Source: Bacteroidota bacterium (GTDB taxonomy: Bacteria; Bacteroidota; Bacteroidia; Bacteroidales; VadinHA17). Taken from it: a stretch of DNA of 64,000 bases. Shown piece by piece: positions 16,457 through 25,378 of this stretch (its first letter is position 1; each line of letters opens with the position of its first letter). The position numbers and the translations under genes were made by a program. Location: the NCBI GenBank assembly GCA_029547705.1, contig JAKPOU010000001.1, forward strand, positions 135,437-199,436. Direction: 5' to 3'. Below the pieces are notes generated by a model. That model was not told the DNA's origin, searched no databases, and worked only from the letters and a program-made list of their open reading frames with translations.

Positions 16457-17860
16457 CTAAAAATAACCCGTTCCGTCCCAGCAGTGGGTACAGAGTTTTT
16501 CCCGGGGAAGTCCTATTGCAGCAATCAGATCATCAAGCCGCTGGTACAAGAGAGAATCAAGATCAAGTTTTTCGGCAATTTTTTCAACCATTTTCCTGTA
16601 TTTTTCTGAATCGGGGTCGGAATATTCCCGGAGTTCCTCATCCCTTCCTCCCAGTTCCCTTACCGCCCTGCGTGCAGCCAGCTCCATCGGGGTTCTCGAC
16701 TCTATGAAATTAAGAAAGTCACAGGGATACAGAATGGGAGGACATGCTATTCTCATATGCAGTTCCTTTGCACCATACTTTCTCATGTCGTTCGTATTAT
16801 GCCTGAGCTGCGTTCCCCTGACAATACTGTCATCAATAAAAATCATCTTTTTCCCGCTGATAACTGCCCTGTTGGGTATCAGCTTCATTCTGGCAACAAG
16901 GTTCCTTTGGCCCTGAAACGAGGGCAGGAAGCTTCTGGGCCAGGTATCGGTATATTTTGAATAAGCTCTTTTATTCGGGATTTTCTTTTCATTGCCGTAT
17001 CCTATTGCGTGGCCCACACCAGAATCGGGTATTCCGCATACAAAATCAGCTTCAACGGAGTCCCTGCGGGCAAGGGCTGCACCGCACCTGTAACGGCATT
17101 CATCAACATTTATACCCTCGTAGTACGAAGGGGGATATCCGTAATAAACCCAAAGAAATGCACATATCTGCAATGTGTTCCCGGGTTTTCTCAGTTGTGT
17201 GTATCCTTCGGAACTGACCCTGACAATCTCACCCGGACCCATGAAATATTCCAGTTCAAAGCCGGTATTCGGAAATGAGCAGGATTCCGAAGCGATGGCA
17301 CATGCCCCGTCCTTTCTCCCTATAACTACCGGAGTCCGCCCGTACTTGTCCCTGGCGGCAATAATCCCGTCTTCGGTCATAATCATCAGTGAACATGAAC
17401 CCCTGACATTTTCAAATACATATTCTATTCCCTCGATAAAACTGTCCTTTTCACAAATAAGGCTTGCAATAACCTCAGTGGGATTTATGGTGCCTTCGAA
17501 ATTCTCTGTAAAATGTTTCTTGCGGCCGAGTATTTTGGCTTCAAGTTCTGCGATGTTCACCAGGCGGCTTACGGTTACTATTGCAAAGCGCCCCAGGTGA
17601 GATGTGAAAAGAATGGGTTGCGGATCCGTATCACTTATTATGCCCATTCCCACATTGCCCCTGAAATCCTTCAGCTCGTCTTCAAACTTAGTCCTGAAAT
17701 ATGAATTCTCCAGTGTGTGAATTGATCTCCGGAAGCCTTTCCCGGGCACGATAAACACCATTCCCGCCCGCCTGGTACCCAGATGGGAATGATAATCAGT
17801 GCCATAAAATACTTCCCTTACACAATCCTGATTTGAAACCACACCAAAAAAACCACTCAT
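16457..17860 (-). CDS. PurF-like amidophosphoribosyltransferase paralogue lacking the N-terminal cysteine
   Basis: From ATG 17860 the protein (467 residues) starts MSGFFGVVS. This aligns with the CGIFGI start of glutamine-PRPP amidotransferase, with serine in place of the catalytic cysteine. The N-terminal Ntn-hydrolase-like domain is followed by a phosphoribosyltransferase domain with an intact PRPP loop, FIDDSIVRGTQ, at about 350-361, plus cysteines near the C-terminus (LCTHCWDG). A longer in-frame start at 17911 would add 17 hydrophobic residues and is less likely. Bacteroidota commonly have a second PurF-like protein of this type; its reaction is not established to my knowledge. Loss of Cys1 predicts no normal glutamine hydrolysis. 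No purine genes adjoin it. Confidence 0.8.
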   Translation of the reverse strand: MSGFFGVVSNQDCVREVFYGTDYHSHLGTRRAGMVFIVPGKGFRRSIHTLENSYFRTKFEDELKDFRGNVGMGIISDTDPQPILFTSHLGRFAIVTVSRLVNIAELEAKILGRKKHFTENFEGTINPTEVIASLICEKDSFIEGIEYVFENVRGSCSLMIMTEDGIIAARDKYGRTPVVIGRKDGACAIASESCSFPNTGFELEYFMGPGEIVRVSSEGYTQLRKPGNTLQICAFLWVYYGYPPSYYEGINVDECRYRCGAALARRDSVEADFVCGIPDSGVGHAIGYGNEKKIPNKRAYSKYTDTWPRSFLPSFQGQRNLVARMKLIPNRAVISGKKMIFIDDSIVRGTQLRHNTNDMRKYGAKELHMRIACPPILYPCDFLNFIESRTPMELAARRAVRELGGRDEELREYSDPDSEKYRKMVEKIAEKLDLDSLLYQRLDDLIAAIGLPREKLCTHCWDGTGYF

Positions 17861-17953
17861 ATAATTGATTTTAAATAGAATAATTATTATTTCATTTGTA
17901 AAATTAATCATTGATTCGGATTTTATTATATAGCAGGTTATTATTATTTTTTA

Positions 17954-17961
17954 TAATTTTG
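17954..17961 (+). promoter_or_regulatory. Bacteroidota -7 promoter element
   Basis: The octamer TAATTTTG is a perfect match to the TAnnTTTG -7 element of the Bacteroidota primary sigma factor, 31 bp upstream of the ATG of the coiled-coil membrane protein gene. No TTTG -33 element is found at the right spacing. Confidence 0.4.
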
Positions 17962-17992
17962 CAGACCTGAAATTCATTAAACTCATTTAACA

Positions 17993-18892
17993 ATGGCTGA
18001 TACAAATTATCAAACAGATAAGACCGATAAAAAGGTTACTCCCATCGGGATGATCGCCACAACAATAATCCTGGCCGCCGTGCTGATTTTTCTTATTGTG
18101 ATGTATTTTGACCAGAAGCATAAAATGGTTGAAATGGAAACCGTCCTTACTGAAGAAAAGGATTCCCTGGCAAATGAGTTGAAGAATATGGCTGCGGCAT
18201 ATGATACAATGAAAACCACGAATGACACGCTCAATGCCAATCTGGAAAAAGAAAAGAACAGGATCATTCAGCTTCTGGCAATAAATGCTTCAAATGCGCA
18301 GCTGATAAAAAAATACAGAAGCGAGATCACCACGATGAGAGAAATAATGAAGAGCTATATTGTTCAGATAGATTCCCTTAACACCCGGAATAAAATGCTT
18401 ACGGCAGAAAATGTGGAATACAGGCAGCAAATAGCCCGAGTCCGTGATACAAATGTACAGCTCGAAAGAGAAAGGGTGGCACTTTCATCCAAGGTAGAGA
18501 CAGCCTCGGTTATCCAGGCGAAGAATATTGTAGCAGCAGCCCTGAACAAGAAAAGAAAGGAAACCAACAGAATCAATCTGATGGAATCACTCAGGGTATG
18601 TTTTACTCTCCGTGAAAATCCCATTGCCCCCTCCGGACAAAAAGAAGTGTTCATGAGGGTTATAAGACCTGATTCGCTGGTTATTACAGGAAGTCCTGAC
18701 AACCTTTTCGAATACAGGGGAAATAAAATGATTTATTCAGAAAAGAGAATGGCCGATTATATGAACCAGGATCTTGAAATGTGTATCTTCCTGTCCAATA
18801 CCGGTGATTTCATTACCGGAAACTACAGCATTGAACTCTATTTGGACAATAGTAAAATAGGCAGTACAACATTCATGCTTGCGAAAAAATAA
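17993..18892 (+). CDS. Membrane-anchored coiled-coil protein, function unknown
   Basis: One membrane segment (about residues 18-40, IGMIATTIILAAVLIFLIVMY) is followed by a long charged coiled coil (about 45-185) and a C-terminal globular region of about 100 residues with mixed beta pattern, ending in IELYLDNSKIGSTTFMLAKK. The layout resembles conserved Bacteroidota proteins without known function; I do not recognise a named family. The topology suggests a periplasmic coiled coil and head. It is divergent from the PurF-like gene across a 132-bp AT-rich region that carries a perfect -7 element, and convergent with hemW with a 6-bp gap. Confidence 0.75.
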   Translation: MADTNYQTDKTDKKVTPIGMIATTIILAAVLIFLIVMYFDQKHKMVEMETVLTEEKDSLANELKNMAAAYDTMKTTNDTLNANLEKEKNRIIQLLAINASNAQLIKKYRSEITTMREIMKSYIVQIDSLNTRNKMLTAENVEYRQQIARVRDTNVQLERERVALSSKVETASVIQAKNIVAAALNKKRKETNRINLMESLRVCFTLRENPIAPSGQKEVFMRVIRPDSLVITGSPDNLFEYRGNKMIYSEKRMADYMNQDLEMCIFLSNTGDFITGNYSIELYLDNSKIGSTTFMLAKK

Positions 18893-18898
18893 CAGATA

Positions 18899-20032
18899 TC
18901 AGGGAGAAGGCATTATAAACTCTGAAATAATATTATCCGATATCATCATGCCCTGACTGGTAAGAAAGAGATTGTTGTTATCCTGCCTCATCAGTCCGTA
19001 ATCAATGAATTTTCCGCTGAGATTGACAACATAGTCATAGCCTTCCTTTTCAAAGATCCTTTCAACATAGAGCAGATCGATCCCCCACATTGTCCGCAGT
19101 GATGTCATCACATATTCATTGAACTTTGTCCTGATATCCAGTTCTTCCTTTTCAAAAAGCGGTTTGCCTGCATTGACCGAGCGGATGTAGTTTTTCACAT
19201 CGCTGATATTCCATTGCCTTGAATATCCGTTGTATGAATGTGCCGAGGGTCCCAGTCCGAGATAGGGAACCTGCTTCCAGTAATTGGTATTGTGTATGGA
19301 GAAATATCCCGGTTTTCCGAAATTTGATATTTCATAATTAATAAAACCGGCCTTCCCGGTTTTATCCAGCAATAAATTAAATTCTGCTGTGCTTTCATCT
19401 TCATCAACTTCACTGATCTGTCCCTTTTCCTTCATCCGGAAAAAAACCGTACCCGGCTCAATGCTTAGATGATAGGCCGAAAGATGCCGGATATCAAATG
19501 AAAGAATTTCATCAATATTTGCAGCCCAGTTTTCCGTACCCATTCCGGGAATACCGTATATCAGATCTGCTGAAACATTGTCAAAACCCGATTTGCGGAT
19601 GATATCCAGTGCTTCCCTGCCCTGATCCGCTGTATGCCGGCGGTTCATCAGTTTCAGATCCTCATCCCTGAACGACTGGATTCCTATGCTGATCCTGTTG
19701 ACACCGGCCCTGTGCAGATCCTTCATATATTTATGGCTCACGTCGTCGGGATTGACTTCAAGGGTAATTTCCGCTTCACTGTCCACCCTGAACAGATTCC
19801 TGATATGATCCAGTATGGATGCCGTTTCTTCAGCTTTCAGCAGGGAGGGTGTTCCTCCTCCGAAATAAACGGTTGAAACATTGCTGCCCGCCAGATAATC
19901 CTTTCTTATTATCATTTCCTTCTTCAGGGCATCAATAAAAAGGGAATTGTCACCATGCGAAACTACACGGTAAAAGTCACAGTAATGACACTGCTGCCTG
20001 CAAAAAGGTATGTGTAGATATATTCCAGCCAT
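18899..20032 (-). CDS. hemW: HemW-type radical SAM protein (heme chaperone / coproporphyrinogen oxidase-like)
   Basis: The N-terminus YLHIPFCRQQCHYCDF has the radical SAM CxxxCxxC motif (C11, C15, C18) plus the extra following residues typical of the HemN/HemW group. GGGTPS, RISIGIQSF and the HemN C-terminal domain follow. At 377 residues, without the N-terminal extension of true HemN, it matches HemW, a heme-binding chaperone in other bacteria; older annotation calls it oxygen-independent coproporphyrinogen III oxidase. The cytoplasmic location fits the lack of a signal peptide. The gene is convergent with the coiled-coil protein (6-bp gap) and divergent from the VanZ-like gene. Confidence 0.9.
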   Translation of the reverse strand: MAGIYLHIPFCRQQCHYCDFYRVVSHGDNSLFIDALKKEMIIRKDYLAGSNVSTVYFGGGTPSLLKAEETASILDHIRNLFRVDSEAEITLEVNPDDVSHKYMKDLHRAGVNRISIGIQSFRDEDLKLMNRRHTADQGREALDIIRKSGFDNVSADLIYGIPGMGTENWAANIDEILSFDIRHLSAYHLSIEPGTVFFRMKEKGQISEVDEDESTAEFNLLLDKTGKAGFINYEISNFGKPGYFSIHNTNYWKQVPYLGLGPSAHSYNGYSRQWNISDVKNYIRSVNAGKPLFEKEELDIRTKFNEYVMTSLRTMWGIDLLYVERIFEKEGYDYVVNLSGKFIDYGLMRQDNNNLFLTSQGMMISDNIISEFIMPSP

Positions 20033-20107
20033 TGGTAAAAAATACTTTCACAGATACAAAGAAACACAATAGATCAGAATTTTCTATGTTTTAAAAGGAC
20101 TAATTGA

Positions 20108-20115
20108 TACATTTG
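20108..20115 (+). promoter_or_regulatory. Bacteroidota -7 promoter element
   Basis: TACATTTG matches TAnnTTTG exactly and lies 18 bp before the TTG start of the VanZ-like gene. No clear -33 TTTG is seen at 19-21 bp. Confidence 0.35.
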
Positions 20116-20132
20116 CCACAAAATTTCCCGGT

Positions 20133-20516
20133 TTGTTGAAAAAAAACATATACACGATAACCGTTTCACTGATTATCTTATATCTGAGTCTCGCCACACC
20201 AAAGTCGATTATCAGGACCGGTGTTTTTGACATACCCCATCTGGACAAACTTGCTCATTTTGGTCTTTATTTCCTGCTTATGTTCACAATGATCCTTGAA
20301 CACAGAAAATCACTGACCGATACAAGGAAACTGTTGCTGATATCGCTTATTCCGCTTTTTTTCGGAATCACTATTGAATTTATCCAGTCGTTTTTCACCA
20401 GGAACCGTACGGGTGAAGTGCTGGACGCAATAGCAGACGCAGGCGGTATTGCAGCTGCCGTATTACTCTGGATCTTTTTCCGGCCCTATCATCACCCGGA
20501 GGAAGAAATCAGATAA
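20133..20516 (+). CDS. VanZ-like family membrane protein
   Basis: The 127-residue protein has about four membrane segments and the VanZ-family motifs DKLAHFGLYFLLM and GITIEFIQSFFTRNRTGEVLDAIADAGG, split here from one conserved block. VanZ-family proteins are widespread and mostly of unknown function. The start codon is TTG at 20133. Its 3' end overlaps the convergent Rrf2-family gene by 8 bp. Nothing around it points to antibiotic resistance. Confidence 0.85.
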   Translation: MLKKNIYTITVSLIILYLSLATPKSIIRTGVFDIPHLDKLAHFGLYFLLMFTMILEHRKSLTDTRKLLLISLIPLFFGITIEFIQSFFTRNRTGEVLDAIADAGGIAAAVLLWIFFRPYHHPEEEIR

Positions 20517-20949
20517 CTATCCTGTCTGATCCCTCAGCCTGCCTGAGAAGGTCATCTATGGTTCTGCTCCTGAAAAGATCAACAAGATTCCGGCGTATCA
20601 GCGAATAATCGCTGTGCAGTATACATTCCTCCCCTCTTTCATGTACCTCCCTGCAGCTTAAATTATGAATTATGCAATTGTGAAAAATATCCTCCCCTTC
20701 TATTATCCTGACAATTTCATAAACAGTTATCTCCCCGGGATCCTTTGAAAGTGAAAAGCCTCCGTGTGGTCCCTTTGATGAATTAAGTATCTTGTGCCTT
20801 ACAAGCTGCTGCAGTATTTTTGCCAGGAAAGGGGCCGGAAGACCAAGATCTCCGGAAATAGTTGCTATTCCGGTCTGTACCTTCCTGTCCGGCCTGCTGG
20901 CAAGATAGGTAACTGCACGTATGCCATATCTTGATGAATTTGAAAGCAT
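20509..20949 (-). CDS. Rrf2-family transcriptional regulator
   Basis: The 146-residue protein has the Rrf2 winged-helix start (SRYGIRAVTYLAS) and recognition region (LPAPFLAKILQQL followed by SSKGPHGGFSLSK). Three cysteines lie in the C-terminal half (NCIIHNLSC and EECILH), in the position where IscR and NsrR-type members bind an Fe-S cluster, so it may sense redox state or nitric oxide. It is 1 bp from rpiB on the same strand and convergent with the VanZ-like gene. Its targets cannot be read here. Confidence 0.88.
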   Translation of the reverse strand: MLSNSSRYGIRAVTYLASRPDRKVQTGIATISGDLGLPAPFLAKILQQLVRHKILNSSKGPHGGFSLSKDPGEITVYEIVRIIEGEDIFHNCIIHNLSCREVHERGEECILHSDYSLIRRNLVDLFRSRTIDDLLRQAEGSDRIVI

Positions 20950-20950
20950 C

Positions 20951-21397
20951 TCAGTCTGTTTTTAAAGGTATTTTGTCAATCCGCCTTTTATGCCTTCCTC
21001 CTTCAAAACCGGTTTCAAGAAAAGTTTTAACAATAAGATATGCTTCCGATTCTGAAATAAATCTTCCGGGCAATGCACATACATTGGCATCATTGTGAGC
21101 TCTTGCAAGCCGGCTGATCTCTTCGTTCCAGCATAAGGCACTCCTTATTCCCTGATGTTTGTTGGCAGTCATGTTGATGCCATTGCCGGTTCCGCAGATG
21201 GATATTCCGACATCATATTCACCAGCTGAAACGGATTCTGCCATTTTATGACCAAAGTCAGGATAGTCGACACTGTCAAAGGAATAGGATCCGAAATCCC
21301 TGACTTCATATTTCTCTTTTTTCAAATGATCCAGTAGTCTCCCTTTCAGGTAAAAACCGGCATGATCAGAAACAATTGCAATCTTTTTCTTTTTCAC
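20951..21397 (-). CDS. rpiB: Ribose-5-phosphate isomerase B
   Basis: The 148-residue protein begins IAIVSDHAGFYLKG and has the RpiB active-site cysteine C68 in ISICGTGNGI, then the RAHNDANVCALPGR block. It interconverts ribose-5-phosphate and ribulose-5-phosphate in the non-oxidative pentose phosphate pathway. The start is GTG at 21397. It shares an operon with the Rrf2 gene. Sugar-phosphate relatives (LacA/B) share the fold, but the motif set fits RpiB. Confidence 0.92.
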   Translation of the reverse strand: MKKKKIAIVSDHAGFYLKGRLLDHLKKEKYEVRDFGSYSFDSVDYPDFGHKMAESVSAGEYDVGISICGTGNGINMTANKHQGIRSALCWNEEISRLARAHNDANVCALPGRFISESEAYLIVKTFLETGFEGGRHKRRIDKIPLKTD

Positions 21398-21814
21398 ATT
21401 TTTTAAGTTTACTGTAACTGTTGATAAGCTGTAGAAAAGTTATAAAAAAACACTATTCCCGGTTTAATTTACTGCAAAAGCATCAAATTTCATCTCTTTC
21501 CACAAAAACAAAAATACTTTTCATAAAATAATATCAGGAAATAAAACATAAATGAACATTAAAAATATAAATTTGTTTCATCAGATCTGAATAAATGTGA
21601 TTATTAACAACTGTTGGTTATAAAACTAAAATACTGTGTATCAAAAATGGTATATTTTTTGAGTTGTTGATAAAATGTTTGCATTATGGCATAAATGAAA
21701 AATACAACAGTTCTCATTTATTATTTCGAACACAATTAACAGCATAGTATTATCATCATATATATTATTTAAATTTAAATTAAGTTATATATGTTGTTAA
21801 TATTGTAAAAAATA
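21398..21814. other. AT-rich divergent intergenic region with DnaA-box-like 9-mers
   Basis: These 417 bp between divergent rpiB and nadA are the most AT-rich part of the window by eye. TGTTGATAA occurs at 21419-21427 and 21665-21673. Its reverse complement, TTATCAACA, is one mismatch from the DnaA box TTATNCACA. TTATTAACA occurs at 21601-21609. No gene or strong hairpin is apparent. It must hold both divergent promoters; an origin role is only a possibility. Confidence 0.35.
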
Positions 21815-22774
21815 ATGTGGAAAATGCAGAATGCGGAATATATAGCGGCAATAAACAGGATGAAGCAGGAAAAAAATGCAGTCATTCTTGCTCATTACTA
21901 TCAGACTCCGGATATTCAGGATATTGCGGATTTTGTCGGGGATTCGCTTGCATTAGCCCAAAAGGCAGCATGTAATGAAGCTGAGATAATATTGTTCGCC
22001 GGAGTTAAATTCATGGCAGAAACGGCTAAAATTATATCTCCCGGTAAAAAGGTGCTTCTGCCTGATATGAGTGCAGGATGTTCTCTTGCTGATTCCTGCA
22101 GTGCGGAGGATCTGAAAAAGTTTATCGCCGCAAACCCCGGAAGAACCCTTATTGCATATATTAATTCCACAACGGAAATAAAGGCAATGGCGGATATAAT
22201 CTGCACTTCGTCGAATGTGATCAGGATTATAGAATCACTGCCTGAAAATGAAAGAATAATTTTTGTTCCTGACAGGAATCTGGGAAGCTATGCGCGCGAA
22301 AAAACCGGACGGGATATAATTATCTGGGACGGGGCATGTCATGTTCATGAAAATTTCTCAGCAGAAGGAATTATACGCCTGAGGGATGTTTATCCCGGAG
22401 CCAGGGTACTTGTTCATCCTGAATGTGAATATCCGGTCAGGCAGCTCGCTGATTTCACGGGGTCAACGGCAGGTATGCTTGAATTTGTGGAAAGAGATAA
22501 AAATAAAACCTATATTGTGGCTACGGAGCCGGGGGTTATTCATCAGATGAAAAAAATAAATCCGGAAGGTAAATATATTGCCGCCCCTGCGAAAATATCG
22601 CTTACTTCGGGAAATGAGTGTAACTATATGAAACTAATCACAATTGAAAAAATATACAATTGTCTTAAAAATGAAGAGCCGTTTATAGAGCTTGACTCTG
22701 AACTGATGGCAGCTGCGCGTAAACCTGTGGAAAGAATGTTCGACATTTCTAAAATACCTGCCGGAAGCCGATGA
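21815..22774 (+). CDS. nadA: Quinolinate synthase
   Basis: The 319-residue protein has the NadA features: HYYQTPDIQDIADFVGDSL near the start and cysteines for the catalytic [4Fe-4S] cluster at C89 (SAGCSLADSC), in HPECEYPV and in SGNECNYMK. It condenses iminoaspartate with dihydroxyacetone phosphate to form quinolinate for NAD synthesis. An alternative start lies three codons on at 21824. Its stop overlaps the start of the next gene by 4 bp (ATGA). nadB and nadC are not in the window. Confidence 0.96.
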   Translation: MWKMQNAEYIAAINRMKQEKNAVILAHYYQTPDIQDIADFVGDSLALAQKAACNEAEIILFAGVKFMAETAKIISPGKKVLLPDMSAGCSLADSCSAEDLKKFIAANPGRTLIAYINSTTEIKAMADIICTSSNVIRIIESLPENERIIFVPDRNLGSYAREKTGRDIIIWDGACHVHENFSAEGIIRLRDVYPGARVLVHPECEYPVRQLADFTGSTAGMLEFVERDKNKTYIVATEPGVIHQMKKINPEGKYIAAPAKISLTSGNECNYMKLITIEKIYNCLKNEEPFIELDSELMAAARKPVERMFDISKIPAGSR

Positions 22775-24324
22775 AAAGACCAGCAATAATCATATTGTTT
22801 ATTTTTTTTGCGGCTAAGGCTTTTTCCCAGGGCGATGAGATCGTTGCAGACGGATATCAGGTATTCCGCTATCCCAACGGGACAATCTCAAGCGAGGGGT
22901 ACATGAAAAACGGGAAACCCGAAGGTTACTGGAAAAGCTATTATGTTACCGGAGTGAAGAAATCTGAGGGAAAGCGTACCAGTTTTCTGCTTGACAGTAT
23001 ATGGATATTCTATGACCAGGTAGGTGATACCACTGAAAAGATAAGTTACCTGCTGGGGAAGAAAAACGGATATTATCTGAGATATAAAAAGGATGTGACT
23101 TCAGGACTGTATCTCTATTCAAGGGAACTGTTTGCAGGAGACAGGAAAGAAGGGACTGCCTATATATACTATCCTGACGGCAGGGTTCAGAATACAATCC
23201 AGTACAGCGGGGGAAGAAAAGAGGGTTTGTCGAAGGAATATGACAGAAACGGGGAAATTATTACACTGCTGGAATATAACAACGATTTTCTGATCAGCAG
23301 GGAAAGGATTAACAGAACTGATTCCAAAGGACTTAAACAGGGCCCGTGGAAGGAATTTTACCCGTCCGGAACTATCAGGACCGAAAGGAATTACAAGGAT
23401 GATCTCGTTCATGGCTATTACAAGGAATATGACATCAGGGGAAGGCTGACGCTTACAATGCTGTATGACAACGGGGCAATTGTAAAATCGAGGGTGGAAG
23501 ACGAACCCGATATTGAAATCGTTAACCGTTACGACAGTGAAAACAAGCTAATATACAGTGGACCGTTCAGGAATAACACTCCCGTGGGAACTCACAGGGA
23601 ATACGGAAAGGACGGAAAAGTAATCAATGCCTTTATCTATAATGACAATGGATTACTGATTTCTGAGGGAATTGTGGATGAGGCCGGAAATTCCAGCGGA
23701 AAATGGAAAAACTTTTACCCCGACGGAACGGTGATGGCTGAGGGAACATATACGGATAACAGGCGCAGCGGTGCATGGAAGTTCTATAACAGTGCCGGAA
23801 AAACTGAACAGACAGGAAACTATAGTTACGGGAGGCCGGACGGAATATGGAAATGGTATTACAATGACGGGTCTTTGCTCAGGGAAGAGGAATATTTCCA
23901 GGGAGAAAGGGAAGGTGTTTTTGTGGAATATGCGAAAGACGGGGAAATAATTGCAGAAGGACAGTATGCTGACGGTGAAAAGAATGGTCACTGGAAAACC
24001 GGGACGGATTTTTACAGAGAGGAAGGAAATTATATCATCGGCCTTAAGGACGGTCAGTGGAAAGCATTTTACAGTGACGGAACCCTTAAGTTCAGGGGAA
24101 ATTATGTGCAGGGAAATCCTGAAGGACAGCATTTTTACTATTTTGATACCGGCAGGCTGAAGGAAGAACAGTTTTACCGTATGGGATTAAGACAGAGGAC
24201 CTGGAAAAAGTATGATGAGGTAGGAAATGTTATACTGACCATAACATACAAGGATGACACGGAAGTCAGTATAAACGGGGTACGAATTGATCTGCCGGAA
24301 AGCGATACCAAGCTGATTAAATAG
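22771..24324 (+). CDS. Exported MORN-like repeat protein (YwqK-type)
   Basis: A signal peptide (cleavage near AFSQ) is followed by about 18-20 tandem copies of a roughly 23-residue repeat of the form YPDGT-aEGxYxxGkxxGxWkxY, the MORN_2/YwqK type. Examples are YPDGTVMAEGTYTDNRRSG and YNDGSLLREEEYFQGEREG. Such proteins are common in Bacteroidota and of unknown function; some are annotated as toxin-antitoxin antitoxins, which the sequence here does not support. It is translationally coupled to nadA and 12 bp upstream of ruvB. Confidence 0.85.
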   Translation: MKRPAIIILFIFFAAKAFSQGDEIVADGYQVFRYPNGTISSEGYMKNGKPEGYWKSYYVTGVKKSEGKRTSFLLDSIWIFYDQVGDTTEKISYLLGKKNGYYLRYKKDVTSGLYLYSRELFAGDRKEGTAYIYYPDGRVQNTIQYSGGRKEGLSKEYDRNGEIITLLEYNNDFLISRERINRTDSKGLKQGPWKEFYPSGTIRTERNYKDDLVHGYYKEYDIRGRLTLTMLYDNGAIVKSRVEDEPDIEIVNRYDSENKLIYSGPFRNNTPVGTHREYGKDGKVINAFIYNDNGLLISEGIVDEAGNSSGKWKNFYPDGTVMAEGTYTDNRRSGAWKFYNSAGKTEQTGNYSYGRPDGIWKWYYNDGSLLREEEYFQGEREGVFVEYAKDGEIIAEGQYADGEKNGHWKTGTDFYREEGNYIIGLKDGQWKAFYSDGTLKFRGNYVQGNPEGQHFYYFDTGRLKEEQFYRMGLRQRTWKKYDEVGNVILTITYKDDTEVSINGVRIDLPESDTKLIK

Positions 24325-24336
24325 TAAATCCTTTAC

Positions 24337-25362
24337 ATGGAAGAGAAATTTAATATAAGAAAAGAGGGAGAGTCGGTAGAAGAACTTGAATTTGAGAAAC
24401 AGCTGAGACCTCTTTTCTTTTATGATTTCAAGGGGCAGAGAAAAATAATAGATAATCTGGAAGTCTTTGTCAAGGCTGCCGGACAAAGGAATGAATCACT
24501 TGATCATGTTCTGCTTCACGGACCACCCGGACTTGGTAAAACAACCCTGGCAGCTATTATTGCAAATGAACTGAAAGTAGGGTTCAGGGTTACATCCGGA
24601 CCGGTTATTGATAAGCCGGGGGACCTTGCCGGACTACTTACAAATCTCGCGGAAGGAGATGTGCTTTTCATAGATGAAATCCACAGGCTGTCTCCTGTTG
24701 TTGAGGAGTATCTGTATTCGGCAATGGAAGATTTCAAGATTGATATAGTTATAGACAGGGGGCCTGGAGCAAGATCGGTTCAGCTGAGCCTGAATAAATT
24801 TACCCTGATAGGGGCCACAACGAGGTCAGGATTGCTGACAAGCCCGCTCAGGGCGCGTTTTGGAATCAAGTTCCACCTGGAATATTATGATCATGAAATT
24901 CTTTCAGGCATCGTTAAAAGATCAGCCGGAATACTGAAAATTGAAATAGATGATGCTGCCGCAGGGGAGATTGCCAAAAGGAGCAGGGGGACACCAAGAG
25001 TGGCAAACGCTCTTCTGAGACGAATAAGGGATTTTGCCCAGGTGAAGGGAACGGGGAAAATTGACCTGGAAATTACTCAGTATGGCCTTAATGCACTGAA
25101 TATTGACATATACGGACTGGATGAGATGGATAATAAGATACTTTCAGCTGTTGTCAGTAAATTCGGTGGCGGGCCGGTGGGACTAAATACGATTGCTACA
25201 GCTGTAGGTGAGGAAAGCGGGACTATAGAAGAGGTTTATGAACCATTTCTCATTAAGGAAGGATTCCTGAAAAGGACTCCGCGTGGCAGGGAAGCAACGG
25301 AACTTGCCTACAGGCATCTTGGTGTGATTTACAGGAAGGACCTGAACGGCAGGCTTTTCTGA
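24337..25362 (+). CDS. ruvB: Holliday junction branch-migration helicase RuvB
   Basis: The 341-residue AAA+ protein has Walker [11 protein letters not shown] (61-70), Walker [10 protein letters not shown], sensor 1 GATTRSGLL, the arginine-finger region and the C-terminal winged helix ([19 protein letters not shown]). It forms the hexameric motor of RuvABC that moves Holliday junctions during recombination. ruvA and ruvC are not in the window. It ends 16 bp from the convergent Crp/Fnr gene. Confidence 0.98.
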   Translation: MEEKFNIRKEGESVEELEFEKQLRPLFFYDFKGQRKIIDNLEVFVKAAGQRNESLDHVLLHGPPGLGKTTLAAIIANELKVGFRVTSGPVIDKPGDLAGLLTNLAEGDVLFIDEIHRLSPVVEEYLYSAMEDFKIDIVIDRGPGARSVQLSLNKFTLIGATTRSGLLTSPLRARFGIKFHLEYYDHEILSGIVKRSAGILKIEIDDAAAGEIAKRSRGTPRVANALLRRIRDFAQVKGTGKIDLEITQYGLNALNIDIYGLDEMDNKILSAVVSKFGGGPVGLNTIATAVGEESGTIEEVYEPFLIKEGFLKRTPRGREATELAYRHLGVIYRKDLNGRLF

Positions 25363-25378
25363 TAAAATACAGGAAAAA

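Noticed and set aside
22771..24324. MORN-like repeat protein as antitoxin of a toxin-antitoxin system
   Set aside because: It is 517 residues with a signal peptide, lies between nadA and ruvB, and no toxin gene is adjacent; the label comes from distant family naming only.
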